This document shows positions 33,939-46,840 of a stretch of 64,000 nt of DNA, piece by piece; the first letter of the stretch is position 1; every line of letters starts with the position of its first letter. A program made the position numbers and the translations under genes. This DNA is from Podocnemis expansa (taxonomy: Eukaryota > Chordata > Testudines > Podocnemididae). The notes beneath the pieces are model-generated. The model was not told where the DNA came from. It saw nothing but the letters and a program-made list of their open reading frames with translations, and did no database searches. The stretch lies in NCBI GenBank assembly GCA_007922195.1, contig ML682092.1, forward strand, positions 229,272-293,271, read 5' to 3'.

Positions 33939-35104
33939 CCCAAATCCAGTTCCCCTGTAGCAGGACTCTGTCCCCTACTTCTACCTCCTCACCCCTTCTT
34001 TTCTTCCTGCAACCACCCTGCTGCTGCTTTCCCTGCAGCATGGTCCCCCTCTTCTGCCTGCCCAACTCAACTCTTTCCTCCCTGTAATATCCCCCCACTC
34101 CTGCTACCCTGTGGCCTAGTCCCCACTTCTGCTTCTGCCTGACCCAACCCCTTCTCCCTACCTCTACCCTCCCCCCTGCCTTGCCCAACTCCTTCTTCCT
34201 CCATAAATCTTCTCCCTCCCCCCTTACCTGGCCAGCTGGAACATGAGCATTGTCAGCTCCTGCCCTGAGCACCCACATGGGAGATTTTGAACTCTCCCAG
34301 CACCAGCCCCCAGGTGAAACATGTCTGTGAGCTGCAGCTGCCGGGGCTGCACAGGGGCGAGTGGTGTCCATGTGGGTGAGCAGGGGCTGCACCAGCATTC
34401 ACCCACGTGGCTTAGAGGGAACACTGGAGCCAGGACACCTAGGTTCTCCCCCCACTCTGGGAGGGGAGTGTGGTTGTGGTTAGAAGGGGGGTTGGGAGCC
34501 GGGGCACCTAAGTTCTCTCCACTACTCTGCAAAAAGAGTGGACTTTAAGCGGGGGGGGGGGGGGGGGCCACGACAACACACTTCAACAGGCAGGTTGCCC
34601 ACTGAGACATTGTACAATGCTGGGTTAGTCCCTCCCCTTTTGTTGTCTATTTGCCAATGAGCTCTATGCAGGAGCTGTGTCACTAACCAAAGGCGGTGGA
34701 GGCTCACTCTAGCCTTATGGCTGTGTCAGGCCAACCCCCTTCCCCTGACTCCCCAAAATAAAGAGCCAAGAGGTGTAGGACTGAGTTTGTTTAATAAAAG
34801 CAGCTCCCCACGCCACCAGTGCTGGGGAGAACAAGCCCCACTAAAGTCACCTATTTACAGAATGGGTTGTGGACAGAGGATTGGTTTCAAGCTCCAGCAA
34901 CACAATGGGCAGCCCGTACCACAGGCCATAGAAGGGGTTCGGGGGAAGGGGCAGGATCATGCTCAGCACCTGAGTGGTGTGGAGGGGGAGTATTGAGCAG
35001 GGTCCATGGTTGGACAAGGCTGCGCCCAGTGGCATTATCACACACTGTGCCCAGTTACTGGGGGCTCAGTAGGGCAAGGTCATTCCCAGCTGCCAGGGTC
35101 AGAG

Positions 35105-38100
35105 CTAGGCCCAGGCCTCAATGACATCATCGGACTCCATGCCCAGCTGTTCGGGTGTGCGGGTCCCAGCCAGGCGCTGTCCATCAAAGAAGAAGCGGAG
35201 TTGATGACCACGTAGCCCCATGGCCTCCTTGTAGCGTTCCATCAACCAGCACAGTGGCTTTGCCTGCCCAGGAGAAGGCAGGAGAGGAGAGTTAGTAGGT
35301 GCAGGCTGTAAAGATACCCTCCCCTGTGCCAGGGGGAAGAACAATAGGGCGGAGTCACCCCTGAACTCCATCCGAAGAACATCCAGTACTATAGGCCTCC
35401 CATGACTGCCCCAGGGCCCTCAAGAGGCCACCTGCTGGCTCAACCCCTCTCCTTCTGCAGGCTGTGGTACCCCCATGACCCCTGCCTCTGCAGATACCAC
35501 CCAGCCCCCCTTCCCTGTAACCTCATCACAGGTAGCCCTTAAGCCACTCCCCTGCAGTGATGCCCCCCCCCCAACCCCACTGCAACCCCACATACCCTGG
35601 GCACGTTGAGCGTGAGCTGCGAGTCTCTCTCCCGGCCTCGCACTGTTAGCCGGAGCTCTCCAGGGCCCAGCCTCGCCGCTGGCTCCCCAGCGCCCTGCTC
35701 CTCCCCTGTTGCCATATCCACCACGCAATCTGTAAGAGACAGATGGACAGAGAGAGGTGGACAGCTGGGTGCAGCTGCACTGATAGCTCCCCTGTGTCCG
35801 CCCCACCCCCACCCCATCCCACTACCCCTGCCTGGATGGGGCCCACGGCCCAGCCCAGAGCACACAGCACTTTGGGGCCAGTAACACAAATTTCTGCTAC
35901 TAGTTGGGTGCAGGGAAGGAGTGGGGAGAAACAGATACCTGGTGTTTCAATCAATCAATCAAATCATAGGGCTGGAAGGGACCTCATGAGATCATCGAGT
36001 CCAACCCCCTGGGAATTGAACCCAGGACCTTCTGCATGTTAAGCAGAGGTGCTATATTAATTTGGCAATCACAGGGTGACCCCAGACTGCCAAATGCAAG
36101 ACACTCATGGGCAGGCTGATGCCACCCCAGCACTGATCAATAGGGCAGGTCCAGCAGACATGGGGCACACTGCTGCCAGGAGATGGCACCAGTGAGACCT
36201 CAGGAGTTGCTGTGGCAGAGCCAAGGAACCCGAGAGCCTGGCATGGGTCTGTCCAACCTGTGCTTTGAAACCCCACTGATAGGGCCTGCCCCAGATGCCT
36301 GTCCCACTGCTGAGCCCCCTTAGTGTTAGACAAGTTTTGCTGATCTCCAGCTTCAATCTCCCAGCCTGGCAGTGAAGCCTGTCACTTCCTGCCCTACCTT
36401 CAGCACACAGAGAACAGCTGATCCCTATGACCAACTGAGAATTCTCTGTGGTATCTGTAACAGTCCCACGAGTGCCTGTTTTCCCTAGCCCTTGCCCATT
36501 GTGGATTGGCCTGTGGGTGGCAGGAGTGTACATTTACTCCCTAAGGGGCAGGGGGGGGTGTCACCTCCCTGTCTGGTGGGATACAGAGTCCTTCAAAGAC
36601 AGCTGAAGCTGACCCAGATAAGAAGCCAGGGAGATGATACCAGTACCAGCACCTCCTGGACTCAGGCACTCAGCAGCAGCTAGGCATGAACCCTGACTGG
36701 AGAACAAAGGGCAAAAGAGGGGCAAGACGGGCCTCAGAAGAAGCAGACTAAACAAAGAAGTCAGACAGGTGACCAGACGCAGCCTGGCCTGAGGGGATCC
36801 CTACAGCCTGGCCAGGCTACAGGCTGGGTTTACCCTACCCTGCTTTGCACTCCTGTCAGAGTTCCTTTGCTACACCAGCCTCATGAGCACCCATGCCAGG
36901 TGAGGGCCTCCAATGACTCAATTGTGGGCACATTTCTGCCAGGGTCAGGCTCCATGGGATTGGGGAAGCAGGATGGTGGAGTCCAGAGGTCCCATCTAAG
37001 GGGGCAGTGAGGACACATGGCCAATCTTGGAAGCCAGGGGAGCCAGCCCACCAAAAGCATTTCTCCCATAGACTGGGCCAAGGCTGGGGACAGCCCTGAT
37101 TCAGTGGCAGTACTACCTCTGAGCCCTATTCTCAGGTCCTCCAGTTTACCCTTCCAAAAACCTCTGAGGCTCTCCTCCAGCCTCTCCACTCTGTTGCAGA
37201 TTCACTGCAGGGCAGTCCAGACCTGGTGGTCACACTATAGCTGGGCAAGACCACTACCCCTGTCTCACACAGCCCTCTTTTTCACACCCTGGCAGGAGAC
37301 CAGCCTTCTCCACCTGCAGCACACTGCTGTCCCATCCAGCTGCAACCCACTGTGCCCTCTGAGCACTAACAGCAGTGAGCCCCCTCCCCTCAGCCCTGCT
37401 TTTGGTGTCCCTGTGTCCTCCACTCACCAACAATGTCAGCCACGCCCAGGCCCAGCGCCTGCGGGGTGCTGTCAGGGGGCAACTCTACATCCCGCAGCAG
37501 CAGCAAGATCTGCTCCGGCTTCACCTGCAGCCTCCTGGCCATGTGGTCCACCACTGCTTGCAACGGCTGCAACTGCACTGCGGAAGGCAATAGTCAGGGG
37601 GAGAACAGACAAATGGTCTGCAGCTGCCCCCAGGAGCGCCCTACTGGACTGTTCTGCACCAGCAGGGGCCATGGAACCAGACTGGACCATTTCTGACCAG
37701 GTCCAGTGTTGGGCAGTTCTGCTGCCTCCTGCAATCAATGTTAATCATCCCCCACCATCCCAGCTCTATGTTGGGGATGGGGGTGAATCCTTTGACACCC
37801 CTCCTCCACCCTTTGGTTGTTCCACCCCATATCCCAACCAGCACCTTCCTGGCCACTATCACCCATGCCCATCGAGGTTCCTGAGACTCTCCAGACCCCA
37901 GACCAGGGCCAGCTCTGAGACCACTGGAAGGAGGACAGAGTGCCTATAAGGGACACTGTGTAGTGGAGAACGGGGGGGCACTGTCTGCAAGGAGCCCAAT
38001 GCAATGTTCCCTCTAAGAGATGGTGGCAGCTGAACAACTCATGTTGCTCGCTGCGCTACCCCCCCCGTGGGCCCGCTCCTGCACCACCCCCACCCCCACA

Positions 38101-41100
38101 GCCCGCTCCCGGCCACCACCCCTGCCCCCAGCTGCCCCCCGCTCCCGGCCACCACCCCTGCCCCTGCTTCCAGCTGCCCCCTGCAGAGCCCCCCCACCCC
38201 CGCGGCCCGCTCCCGGCCGGCCCCCCTGCTCCCAGCAGCGTCCCCCACCCCCGTGGGCCCACTCCCAGCAGCCCCCCCATCCCTGCGGGCCTGCTCCTGG
38301 CTGCCCCTGCTCCCGCTGGCCCACTCCCGGCAGCCCAGCAGCCCCCCCAGTCCCCGGCCGCCCCCTACCCCCGCGGGCCTGCTCCTGGCCGCCCTCCCCG
38401 GCCCACTCCCTGTTCCCCAGCAGCCTCCCCGCCCCCACAAACTTACCTTGTGGCTGGAGCCGCACGGCCCAGCCACAGCTCCTGGGGCCAGAGAAGCTCT
38501 ACGGAGCATGCCCAGATTTTCTGGGCATGCTCCGTTAGAGCTTCTCTGGGCGGGAGTTTTCAAAACTCCCAGCCCCAGAGGAGCTCTATGGAGGGCCTCT
38601 GGCTGCCGGCAGTGCACTGCCAGCAGCCTTCCCTGCGCTGGTGGCTGCGGCAGGCTGCGCTGCAGCATGCCAGCACAGCTTAGAGGGAACATTGGCCCAA
38701 TGCAAGTTCAGGAGATGGGGGCAGGGGGAAGAAATCACTCAGTAGGCAACTGAGCCTGCAGTCAGTGGTAGGGATCCCCCCCTTTCACATCTCTCAGAGG
38801 TGAGAACTGAGACACAGTGGGGGCAGGGGGTCACTCACTGTCTCCACAGGAATGCAGTGACTCTTGGGGAGGGAGTATAGGGAACAGGGCGGACGGCACT
38901 CACCATCTCCACAGGGACACGGTGGATCTCGGCTCGGCACCGCACCTTGAGCTGCAGCTGCTGGGGTGTGGGGGACAAGGGTGGCTCCACCAGGATCACG
39001 TCATCATCAGCCAGCTCCTCCTGCAGGCTACGCTGGGCAGCTGACAGGCATGAGCTGAGACCTTTCAGGCGCTGCTCCACCTCCCTGGAGGACATGGTCG
39101 TTAGACACCCAACTTATGCCCGGGGAGGTGGTGCTGCTAGAGTCCTCCACATACCTGTGATCCCCAGAGATGTCCCATTCCACCCCAGACACACCCTCAC
39201 CTCTATGGGGCCAGAAGCCATGAAAGACCTCCCCAGTCCCATCTCCCTCAGAGGGCAGGTCTAGGGACACCCCCATCCTCATCATCCCCAAGTGCAGCTC
39301 CTTACCGGTGGGTGCGGCCCTTCGGCCGGCGTGTGTGCCGTGGGGTGGGAGGAGGAGAAGGGGACTTGGCCCGGATCCTGAAAGAGAAAGAGAGCACACA
39401 CGCAAGCAGAGTGGGAGATGGTCGTCAGTGTCAGAGCCTGAGCCAACTAACCATCCCCATTACAGCCCAATTCCCTTCCCCACACTAAGCCTACCCCCAC
39501 CCCTCAATGTTCCCTGTAAGCTGTGCAGGTGGGTGGTCTCCAAACTATTAGTTTTTAAAAAGGAATTTTATAGAATTGTAAAGTTCTTTAATAATAACTA
39601 AAAAGGTCACCCCATACTAGGAACTTCCCTTTATACCACACTTTCTAAATAACAGATACCAGCTATTAAGATTGTGTATACCATCTGCATGTGATGATCT
39701 GATAGAATCTATATTGTAGATCTTCTGAATCTGATTCTCTAGCTGCTATGGGCCTAATCCTTTTAATTGTGATGAACCAAAAGCTCTCTATGGACAGATA
39801 TCCAAGTTCCTAAATTTTTCTCAGCATACAAAAAGAAGTTTGCATGACAGCTAAGTTTCAGCTTATTACTGTCCAGGAGATCACATGCTTGGATAGTTTT
39901 ATTTTAGTTGTTGTCCCCATTTGTATTACTTTACTTTTGTATTTCTTTAAATCAAAAGGGTAGGACTGAGGATAAACTGGTGAAGGTACTTATTTTCTCT
40001 TGTACTTCTGAGCATCACTGCTACCAGCTGGAAGGACATTTATGTATTGCCTCCCCCAATATTATATGTGGACCCAGGCAGAGATCACTGTCTCACTGCC
40101 ATGGAGCTGGTGAAGTGCACTTCTGGTGCAATATTATTCACAACTACGTGGCCTTATTAACTGAAGTAAAAGGGAATGCATTATAGACAGTACATTAGGG
40201 CTTGTAACCTATGTGGCTTGCTGGCTTCTGAGAATCATTTTCTTATGACTAACTCTCTCCAGGCATTGATTAGAGAGCTTGGAAACCTAACTTGGAGCTG
40301 AGAATTCCATTGAGCAGTAGAGCCTCTAGGAGTTAGACTGAAGTCCTTTTGAATCTAGACCAGAGAAATTAAGCTGAGTTGTTACAATGTTCCCTGTAAG
40401 CTGATGATGCAGCTGAGCAAGTTATAGGTGCACTTAGGGAGCCAGCAGGCAGCATGAAGGAGCCTGGTATGGGTTGGTGAACCAGTGGGGAACTTGCTCA
40501 GCTGCATCCATAACTTAGAGGAACCACTGCAGCCCATCATAGTGCCACCCCCCCATAACTTCCATTGTAAGTCTTACCCCACCCCATCATAGTCCTAGCC
40601 CCTCCTCCTTACACCCCCTATTGTAACCCTACTGCCCTCCCCCCTCCTCCAACCTACATTCTCTCTGGCTCCTCTTGCTGTAGCTCCTCCTTCAGCCAGT
40701 CAGTGCAGGGGCTCTGGGGGAGACAGGGGACAAGAGGCCGCTCCAGCCTGCGGGGCATGACGGGGCTGGTCTCATCCACATCCAGATCTGCCTCTGGGGA
40801 TGAAGGGGAGACTGACTGCCACACCCCACAGCTGCCCCCATGACACTAACCCAACCACCAGTGCACATCCCCCCAACCCCTCCTCACACATCTCCTTCAC
40901 ATGGACCCATGTATTAAAGGAAAAGACCTATGACATCTTAATGAAATGGTTCTCCGCACTCAGGGCTCTGCCTTACAGCTGGGGAATTGCTCATCTAGGT
41001 GAAAAGGGAGGTGGGGGGCAGGAGGGAAGAGAAACTCCAAGCCTGCAGTTTGAGCTCAAAATGTACTCCAGGTCTTGGAACAAAGGTGGAAAGAGAAAGT

Positions 41101-43627
41101 AGTTAAGGACATGAAGGCAAACGGATTTGGGACAAGACAACATGGCTTTACAAGTAGATGTCAGAACAACCTGAACTCCTTTTTCAAGAGCATAACGGAG
41201 TTTTTAGCCAAAGGAAATGCAGTGGATTTCATCTGCCTGGATTTCTGGAAAGCTTTTGATACAACCCTAGAAGATTGTGATTAACATGAAAACTGAAAGT
41301 GGATAAAGAACTGGTTAAAGGGAACTGTTGTTGTCTCCCAACTGAAAGGTGATCCGTCAGGCTGGAAGGAAGCTACCAGTGGCATCCTCACAGATAAGTC
41401 TTGGGACCAATCTTACCTACCATTTTATTACTGACCATGGCACAGAGTGGGGGGGTGCCAATAAAATGTGCAGATGAAGCACAGTTGGGAGCAGAGAATG
41501 ACTAGGATACCCTACAGGAAGGTCCTGATGACCTTGAAAACTGAATTAACAGAAACAGGATGAAATTTAGTAGTGGAAAGTTCAATACCATGAACTTACG
41601 GACTAATAAGAATTCTGCTATAAGCTGGGGATGCATCAGTTGGAAGTGATGGAAGAGAAGTACCTAGAGGTATTGGTTGATCACAGAATGACTATAAGCC
41701 ACCAATGTGATGCAGCGGTGAAAAAAACCTAACGTGGTCTTAGGATGCATCAGAAGAGGCATTTCCCATAGAGATAAGGAGATGTTAGTGCTGTATACAA
41801 GGTGCTCGTGAGACCTTATCTATGCAATTCTGGTCCCCCATGTTTAAGAAAGATGACTGCATGCCAGAACAGGTGCAGAGAAGGGTGACTAGGATGATCT
41901 GAGGAATGGAAAACCCACCTTATGAGAAGGGAATCAAAGATCTTGGCTTGAGAAGGCTGAGGGGAGATATGATGGCTCTCTATCAAACACATAGAGGCAT
42001 AAATACCAGGGAGGGAGAGGAAACATTTGAGTTCAGTCCCAGTGTAGACAGAAGAACTAGTGGATAGAAACTGGCCATCAGGAAGGTTAGACTTGAAATG
42101 AGGTGAAGGTTTCCATCTGTCCGAGGAGTGAAGCTCTAGAACAGACTGAGCTTGCTACATTCTGGAGGGGGTGGGATGATGAGGCTGCCTGCAGTGACAT
42201 GTGGCCAATCTGTGACGGTCAGCAGCAAATATCTCCAACAGTGATGATAGGGCATGAGGCGGGAAGGGCTTGGAGTTACTCCAGCAAATTCCACATACTG
42301 AGGGTTGGGAAGGAACTTCATTCAGGTCAGATTATCCGAGACACAGGGGTTTTCAACTGCCTCTACTTCAAGGGGCCCAGGACACTTGCAGGTTTCAAGG
42401 AGAGTCAGTGGTGCATTTTCTGTAGCCGGAAGCTTTTAGTGTAACCCATGATATGAGGCGACTCGTATCATGGGTGACTCAGCCTGAGGTTCAGGGTCTA
42501 TCACAGGAGTTGGGGGCAAGGGTCTGCAGCCTGAGATGGACAGGGTGTCAGACTAGGTGAGCAGGATGCACCCTCTGGGCTTTAAGGTCTGAGACCACCC
42601 CTCCCAACACAGCCCTCCGTCGTGGACTCAAACCACAGTCCAGACACATACCATGCTGCTTCCTTCCATTGCCCCCCCGCCAGCACACACGTATTCCCTC
42701 ACCTCCTCTCAGCCAGGCATCCCTCACCCCTCCCAGTCATGACTCTGCCTACCTCCCTGATGCTGCAGGGCAGGCATCTCCTGGTACAGCTCCACAGGGC
42801 AAAGCTTAAAGCTGCTGGTCACCTGTAGAAGAGGGACATGTTACCCTCAGCACTCTGTTGCATGGATACCCTCCCAGCTATGACCTGATTTGTGATGGGG
42901 GGGGGGGGGCAGAGCCTCAGAATGGGTAGCCTGACCCAGGGGATCAGCATGTTCAAAGGCAGTGAGGAGGCTGGGGGACAGACTCCTGGGTTCCAGCTTG
43001 GCTCCAGGAGGGGAGTGGGGACTAGTGGTTAAAGCAGGGGTGCATGGGGGCTTGGACACCTGGGTCTCCATTACCTTGTTTGAGTAGACAGGCACAGCGG
43101 GGATCTCGGTATTGCACAGAAGACGACGGCGTTTGGGGCGCGGCTGCCCAGCTGCTCCCTGCGGGCGGCTGACACGCTCCCCCTCACAGTCACTGCTGCT
43201 GCCCTTCACGTGGATTGGGAGTGTGGCAGGGCCATCCCTGACAGATATTGGGGATCCAAAATCAGGGGGGCAGGACTCTGGGGTCCCATCCTGGGCTTCC
43301 TCCAGGACACCCCCGACTTCCACCTTGCCGGTGCCTTCAGGGTGCAGCTGCTCCCTCGACTCTCCACTCTGCAGAAAGACATGGGGCACTGAAAGACACC
43401 AAGTCTCCACCCCACGAACTCCCAATGCTCCCAGGCCCGCCCCACCACTCACACAAACACCCCCAGGCCCGCCCCACCGCTCACACAGCCACCCCCCCGC
43501 CCGCCCCACCCCCCCCCCCCAAGGCCGCCCCAGGGCCCAGACGCCCCCTAACGCCGAGCCCTCCCGTTGCCCAGCGACCCGCCACGGCCGCCCCCTCCCC
43601 AGCCCCGCCATCCACCTGCTTCGCCAT
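35105..43627 (-). CDS. NFATC2IP: NFATC2IP (NIP45), SUMO-like-domain protein
   Basis: Nine exons: 43627-about 43487, 43368-43075, 42822-42753, 40793-40658, 39377-39306, 39084-38904, 37572-37428, 35729-35596, 35263-35105 (TAG). From exon 2 on all phases fit; with exon 1 ending at 43487 the sum is 1332 nt (443 aa; human 419). The exon 1 donor is weak (GTGTGAG) and uncertain. Exon 2 ends VPVYSNK, as in the human protein. Exon 6 opens with a coiled-coil-like REVEQRLKGLSSCL and ends the first part of SUMO-like domain 1; exon 7 continues it (AVVDHMARRL). Exons 8-9 form SUMO-like domain 2 (YKEAMGLRGHQLRFFFDGQR, then ESDDVIEAWA). Known roles: Rad60/Esc2 family, binds the SUMO machinery (UBC9) and NFATc2 and promotes Th2 cytokine transcription; nuclear. 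Exons 4-5 are Pro/Arg-rich linker. Introns carry many repeats. Confidence 0.95.
35945..36066 (-). mobile_element. SINE: tRNA-like head with CR1-like tail
   Basis: Minus strand: AGCACCTCTGCTTAACATGCAG, B-box-like GGGTTCAATTCCC, then a CR1-type tail ending in a (GATT)n run. A second copy in plus orientation is at 53960-54060. The TTAACAT loop resembles a tRNA-Val(AAC) anticodon arm; the A-box half is missing. It lies in NFATC2IP intron 7. Confidence 0.6.
38002..38694 (-). mobile_element. hAT-like foldback element with central palindrome, 693 bp
   Basis: Same family as 10114-10519, opposite orientation. Ends CAATGTTCCCTCTAAG and CAGCTTAGAGGGAACATTG; a perfect 8-bp duplication GCCCAATG (37994-38001, 38695-38702). 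Palindrome at 38490-38547. The extra length is a C-rich, degenerate tandem block at about 38055-38440 (CCCGCTCCCGGCC-type units). It lies in NFATC2IP intron 6. Confidence 0.85.
40385..40528 (+). mobile_element. Short member of the CAATGTTCCCTCTAAGCTG family
   Basis: Starts CAATGTTCCCTGTAAGCTGATGATGCAGCTGAGCAAG and ends ACTTAGAGGAACCACTG, with the inner TGCAGCTGAGCAAG/CTTGCTCAGCTGCA also inverted. It lies in NFATC2IP intron 4. Confidence 0.55.
41075..42440 (+). mobile_element. LINE (CR1-like) relic, plus strand
   Basis: Frame near 41098-41280 contains QHGFTSRCQNNLNS and AVDFICLDFWKAFDT, the RT motif A region (LDFSKAFD type). Degraded RT C-terminal blocks follow near 41850-41960 (VQRRVTRMI, PYEKGIKDLGLRRLRGDMMA). 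Many stops. It sits in NFATC2IP intron 3, antisense to the gene. Confidence 0.7.
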
Positions 43628-43870
43628 GACAGCCCGTCCCAGGCCGCTTCCCCCTTTGGACCCGCCCCCGCCGCCCCATTGGCCTCTGCTCCGGGGCTTG
43701 TGTGACGCCACCAAGGAGGCTCCGCCCCCTGCAGCGCGGGCTGTCGGGAGTTGTAGTCCCGAGGGAGGCTGAGGCCGCACGGCGGAGCCAGCGAACCCGG
43801 GGCAGGTGGCGGCTTGTGGCCGGGGCCGGCTGGTGAGCCCTGCTCTTGTCCGAGCCGCTGCCGCCTGCAC
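43490..43870. promoter_or_regulatory. CpG-dense promoter / first exon of NFATC2IP
   Basis: Very GC- and CpG-rich block covering NFATC2IP exon 1 and its upstream side. A plus-strand read finds an RFX-like half-palindrome GTTGCCCAGCGAC at 43566-43578, inside exon 1. A short tandem duplication of CTCACACA plus C-rich sequence at 43447-43500 covers the presumed exon 1 donor and makes it ambiguous. Confidence 0.5.
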
Positions 43871-45102
43871 CTGGCTCCGGTGCCTGGCTGGTCCCGCAGG
43901 GCAATGGACAAATCTGCACCTGCTGTGGTGCCAGCCCAGCTTTGGTGATGGGCAGGGCACGCCGGTTTCCCCTGGCGCATTTCTGAGCCAGGTCATGGCC
44001 CTCCAGCATCCCCCAGAACTGCACAGGCCCAGCCTCCATAGTCTGGCTTCATCAGGAACCCATTCCACATTCCTTGTTTTTGGCCCTTCTCTACATCTCT
44101 TCCAAGCCCAACACATGCGGTGAGGGGTGCAGCTAGATCCGCTCACATGTCCAAGGCGTTGGCATACCAGGGCGTTAGGCGGAGGGATGTCTTCTCTTAT
44201 CTATCCCTTTCCAAATGATTCCCGGCACGCCATTCACCTTTCTGACATCTGCCCATTGAGCAGATGTTTGCAGGGAACTAGCTAGTTTCAAAAGCCACAC
44301 AACTCCTTGTTGTTTTTTTAACTAGCTACAGTGCCACCAAGTTCTTTCTTGGGTTTTGTGTGTATAGGTGGGAGAAACAAGGGCTGCAGGTCTCACAGAA
44401 AATATTTCCTTGAGGAGCTTTCATATTTGTAGCTAGACAGAACAAGAAAAATACTGCTTGGGTGCTCCTTGCTTTGTCTTCGCAGGTAATGGTTTACGGG
44501 TTTACTAAGTTCTCACCTTCTGAAACTCAGTCAGCACTTACTGTCATTAATTAAATAGTGTCTGACCTGGCCCACTGACTCCAGCTGCCCCCATAATTTC
44601 TCTCCACTGTGAACATTTGATCAGTAAAAAGAGCCAGTGCTTAAAAGCAAACCTGGCTCTTAAGCTGCTGAAACTGTCCAAAAATAAACCCAGTGTGGCC
44701 CAGCTGGGCCCCAGGCAGCATTTGCTCAGCTGATCCATCTGTCATTTCCGCTCCACCTCCTCCTTCTGATGCCTCACCCACCCAGCTTCACTGTTTTTCT
44801 TCTGCAGCTGCTGGTCGGTTGATCTCCGTTTGTCTGGCTCTGCTGGACAACTGAACCCAGTTCACTGGGTCCCACTCCCTGCCCAGTACCTTTGCCCCTT
44901 GGGCAGGTGCCTCTGGCTCTGGGGGACAGGTCCATGAGGAATGGCTGGAGGACAGGGCCAGCTCACAATTATGAGTTCACTGGGGGCTCCACAGCTGAGC
45001 TGAGACACCCCAGCCCCCACACAACAGTCGTTGACTCGCAGGGTGATGGCGGTGGCAGCAGAGCCAGGCCTTGCCAGCTGCATCTGGGACCCGGATGAGC
45101 CA
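43870..45102. other. NFATC2IP upstream interval
   Basis: Single-copy-looking sequence with no recognised exon on either strand. A GT donor context (CTGGTGAGC) at 43830 on the plus strand hints at a divergent non-coding transcript, nothing more. Confidence 0.3.
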
Positions 45103-45110
45103 CCCAGGAT

Positions 45111-46027
45111 TAAGGTTACCAGATACCAAAGCACGGAAAGGAGGACAGGGAAGTACGAAAAGGAGGATATGGAGAAAATGTAGTATTAATATAACTGTCA
45201 TTACCACATTATGTCATGGAACATGGGTAATGATTAATGAAAACAGAGTTAAAACTGTGCAATGTTGTGGGTTGTTTTAAGTATTTTAAAATAAAAATAT
45301 TTACCAAAATGTTTTCTTTTACCGAAAACTGGATTTTTCATTAAATGAAAGTTTTTCATAACCCTGTCATTAATGTTCATGAGACTAAAAAATGTTAAAA
45401 AACTTAATTTGCAAATATAAACATGAAAAGTACCTAAAAAGGTTAAAAAGGCAAAAAAGCAATTAATTCACTTCTCATTTTGCACAGCAGCCTATTTCAC
45501 AATTTTAAAAAGTCCTAAATTGTTTCTATCCAGTTCAAATGTGCCTCTTTATTTGTTTTACTTAATTGAACTCTGTTAGTAATTTTATTTATGGAGTACT
45601 TTATTTTCCTTCATTTTATTAATGTCCCTACGTTTTTTCCCAATTTAGCCCTTTCATAGAGAGCAACAAGTCAAAAATTTAAAAAGCCTAACACGGGTTA
45701 TGCACCTGCTCTACCCACTGAGCTAATCAAGATGCTGTTAGGGAACACGGGTTAGTTACACCCCCAGTCAGGGGATTCCCAGCTTCTGAGGAGTGGGTTG
45801 TACTGAGCTGCCTTTGGGCCGTGTGTGCATGTGACTGCTTCCGAGTTCAGGGCTCCAATTTCCAGCGGCTGGGGGAAGGTCCCCCTGCTGGGCCAGGGAA
45901 CTTGGCTGTTATAGGGCTTTTAACATTCTACTCATCAGAAGGAAAAAGCCAGACAAAATCACCTATTTTTAGAATGCCTGGAGGACAGAGGACATGTCCT
46001 CCTTTTGCCAGACGTCCGGTAACCCTA
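45111..46027 (+). mobile_element. hAT-like element, 917 bp, with tRNA-like segment
   Basis: Termini TAAGGTTACCAGATACCAAA and GACGTCCGGTAACCCTA; perfect 8-bp duplication CCCAGGAT (45103-45110, 46028-46035). The interior aligns by eye with 33034-33938. On the minus strand near 45685-45735 a clear A-box-like TTAGCTCAGTGGGTAGAGCA is seen. Confidence 0.88.
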
Positions 46028-46585
46028 CCCAGGATGGCTGGATTTGAGGACGCCCCTTCCTGTATTAACTGAGCCAGAGACACCCCCCTCCTCTGCCCCA
46101 TGTCTGCAGCCTCTCCTCCCCCAGCACCCTGGGTTATTAGTGTTGGAGGAACCAGCTCAAAGGAGCCCCAGCACCTGAAGGTTCCTGCCTGGGACACTGG
46201 GCTGGGTCAGTGCAGCTGTGGGTCCATCCTGTACAGCTGCGTGGTGGGGAGGCCCTTGTTACCTCCCAGCTCTGTGTTTCTGGGGGACCCTAGCACCAAG
46301 ACCAGCCTGTCTGACTCACAAAGGACCTGCACTTCTGCCTGAACCAGAACTAAGCAGAAGACAGACTTACAGAAAGCAAAGAAAAGGTCATGAGAGACAC
46401 AGCTAAACCCCCACCTCAGCCAAGGCCAACAAAACTATGATAACTCCCCCAGCCTCATCCAAAGGCGGGATGGGAGGTAGGGGGCCTCTCCATGAGGACT
46501 CAGAACGGAGGACAGAGCTTCCAAGATAAGGGACCCCACTGAACTCTGGGACTGGTGAAGAAGGGAAGCATGACATGATGGAAAC

Positions 46586-46840
46586 CAAACAAGGAGTCCT
46601 GTGACACTGTAAAGACTTTAAAAAATTATTGATCATATGAGCTTTCATGGGTGAAAATCCCACTTTGTCAAATAACAGAGTGGAAAAAATGTTTTTCCCA
46701 ATGTACGTTTTCTCCACTCTGGCATCTGGAGAGGCGGGATTTTTGCCCAGGAAAGCTCATACAATAAATATATTTTTTAGTCTTTGAAAGTGCCACAGGA
46801 CTCCTTGTTTGTTTTGCTGAACCAGACTAACATGATTACC
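46586..46840. repeat. Palindromic pair of Penelope-type tail repeats
   Basis: Minus-oriented copy at 46586-46676 (CAAACAAGGAGTCCTGTGAC...) and plus-oriented copy at about 46735-46840 (AAAGCTCATACAATAAAT ... GCCACAGGACTCCTTG ... CAGACTAACATGATTACCC), arms about 60 bp apart. Confidence 0.65.

Noticed and set aside
42847..43980. 377-codon minus-strand open frame upstream of and through NFATC2IP exon 2
   Set aside because: Only 43368-43075 is the real exon in that frame; the rest is GC-rich intron and promoter read-through. The true exon 1 uses another frame.
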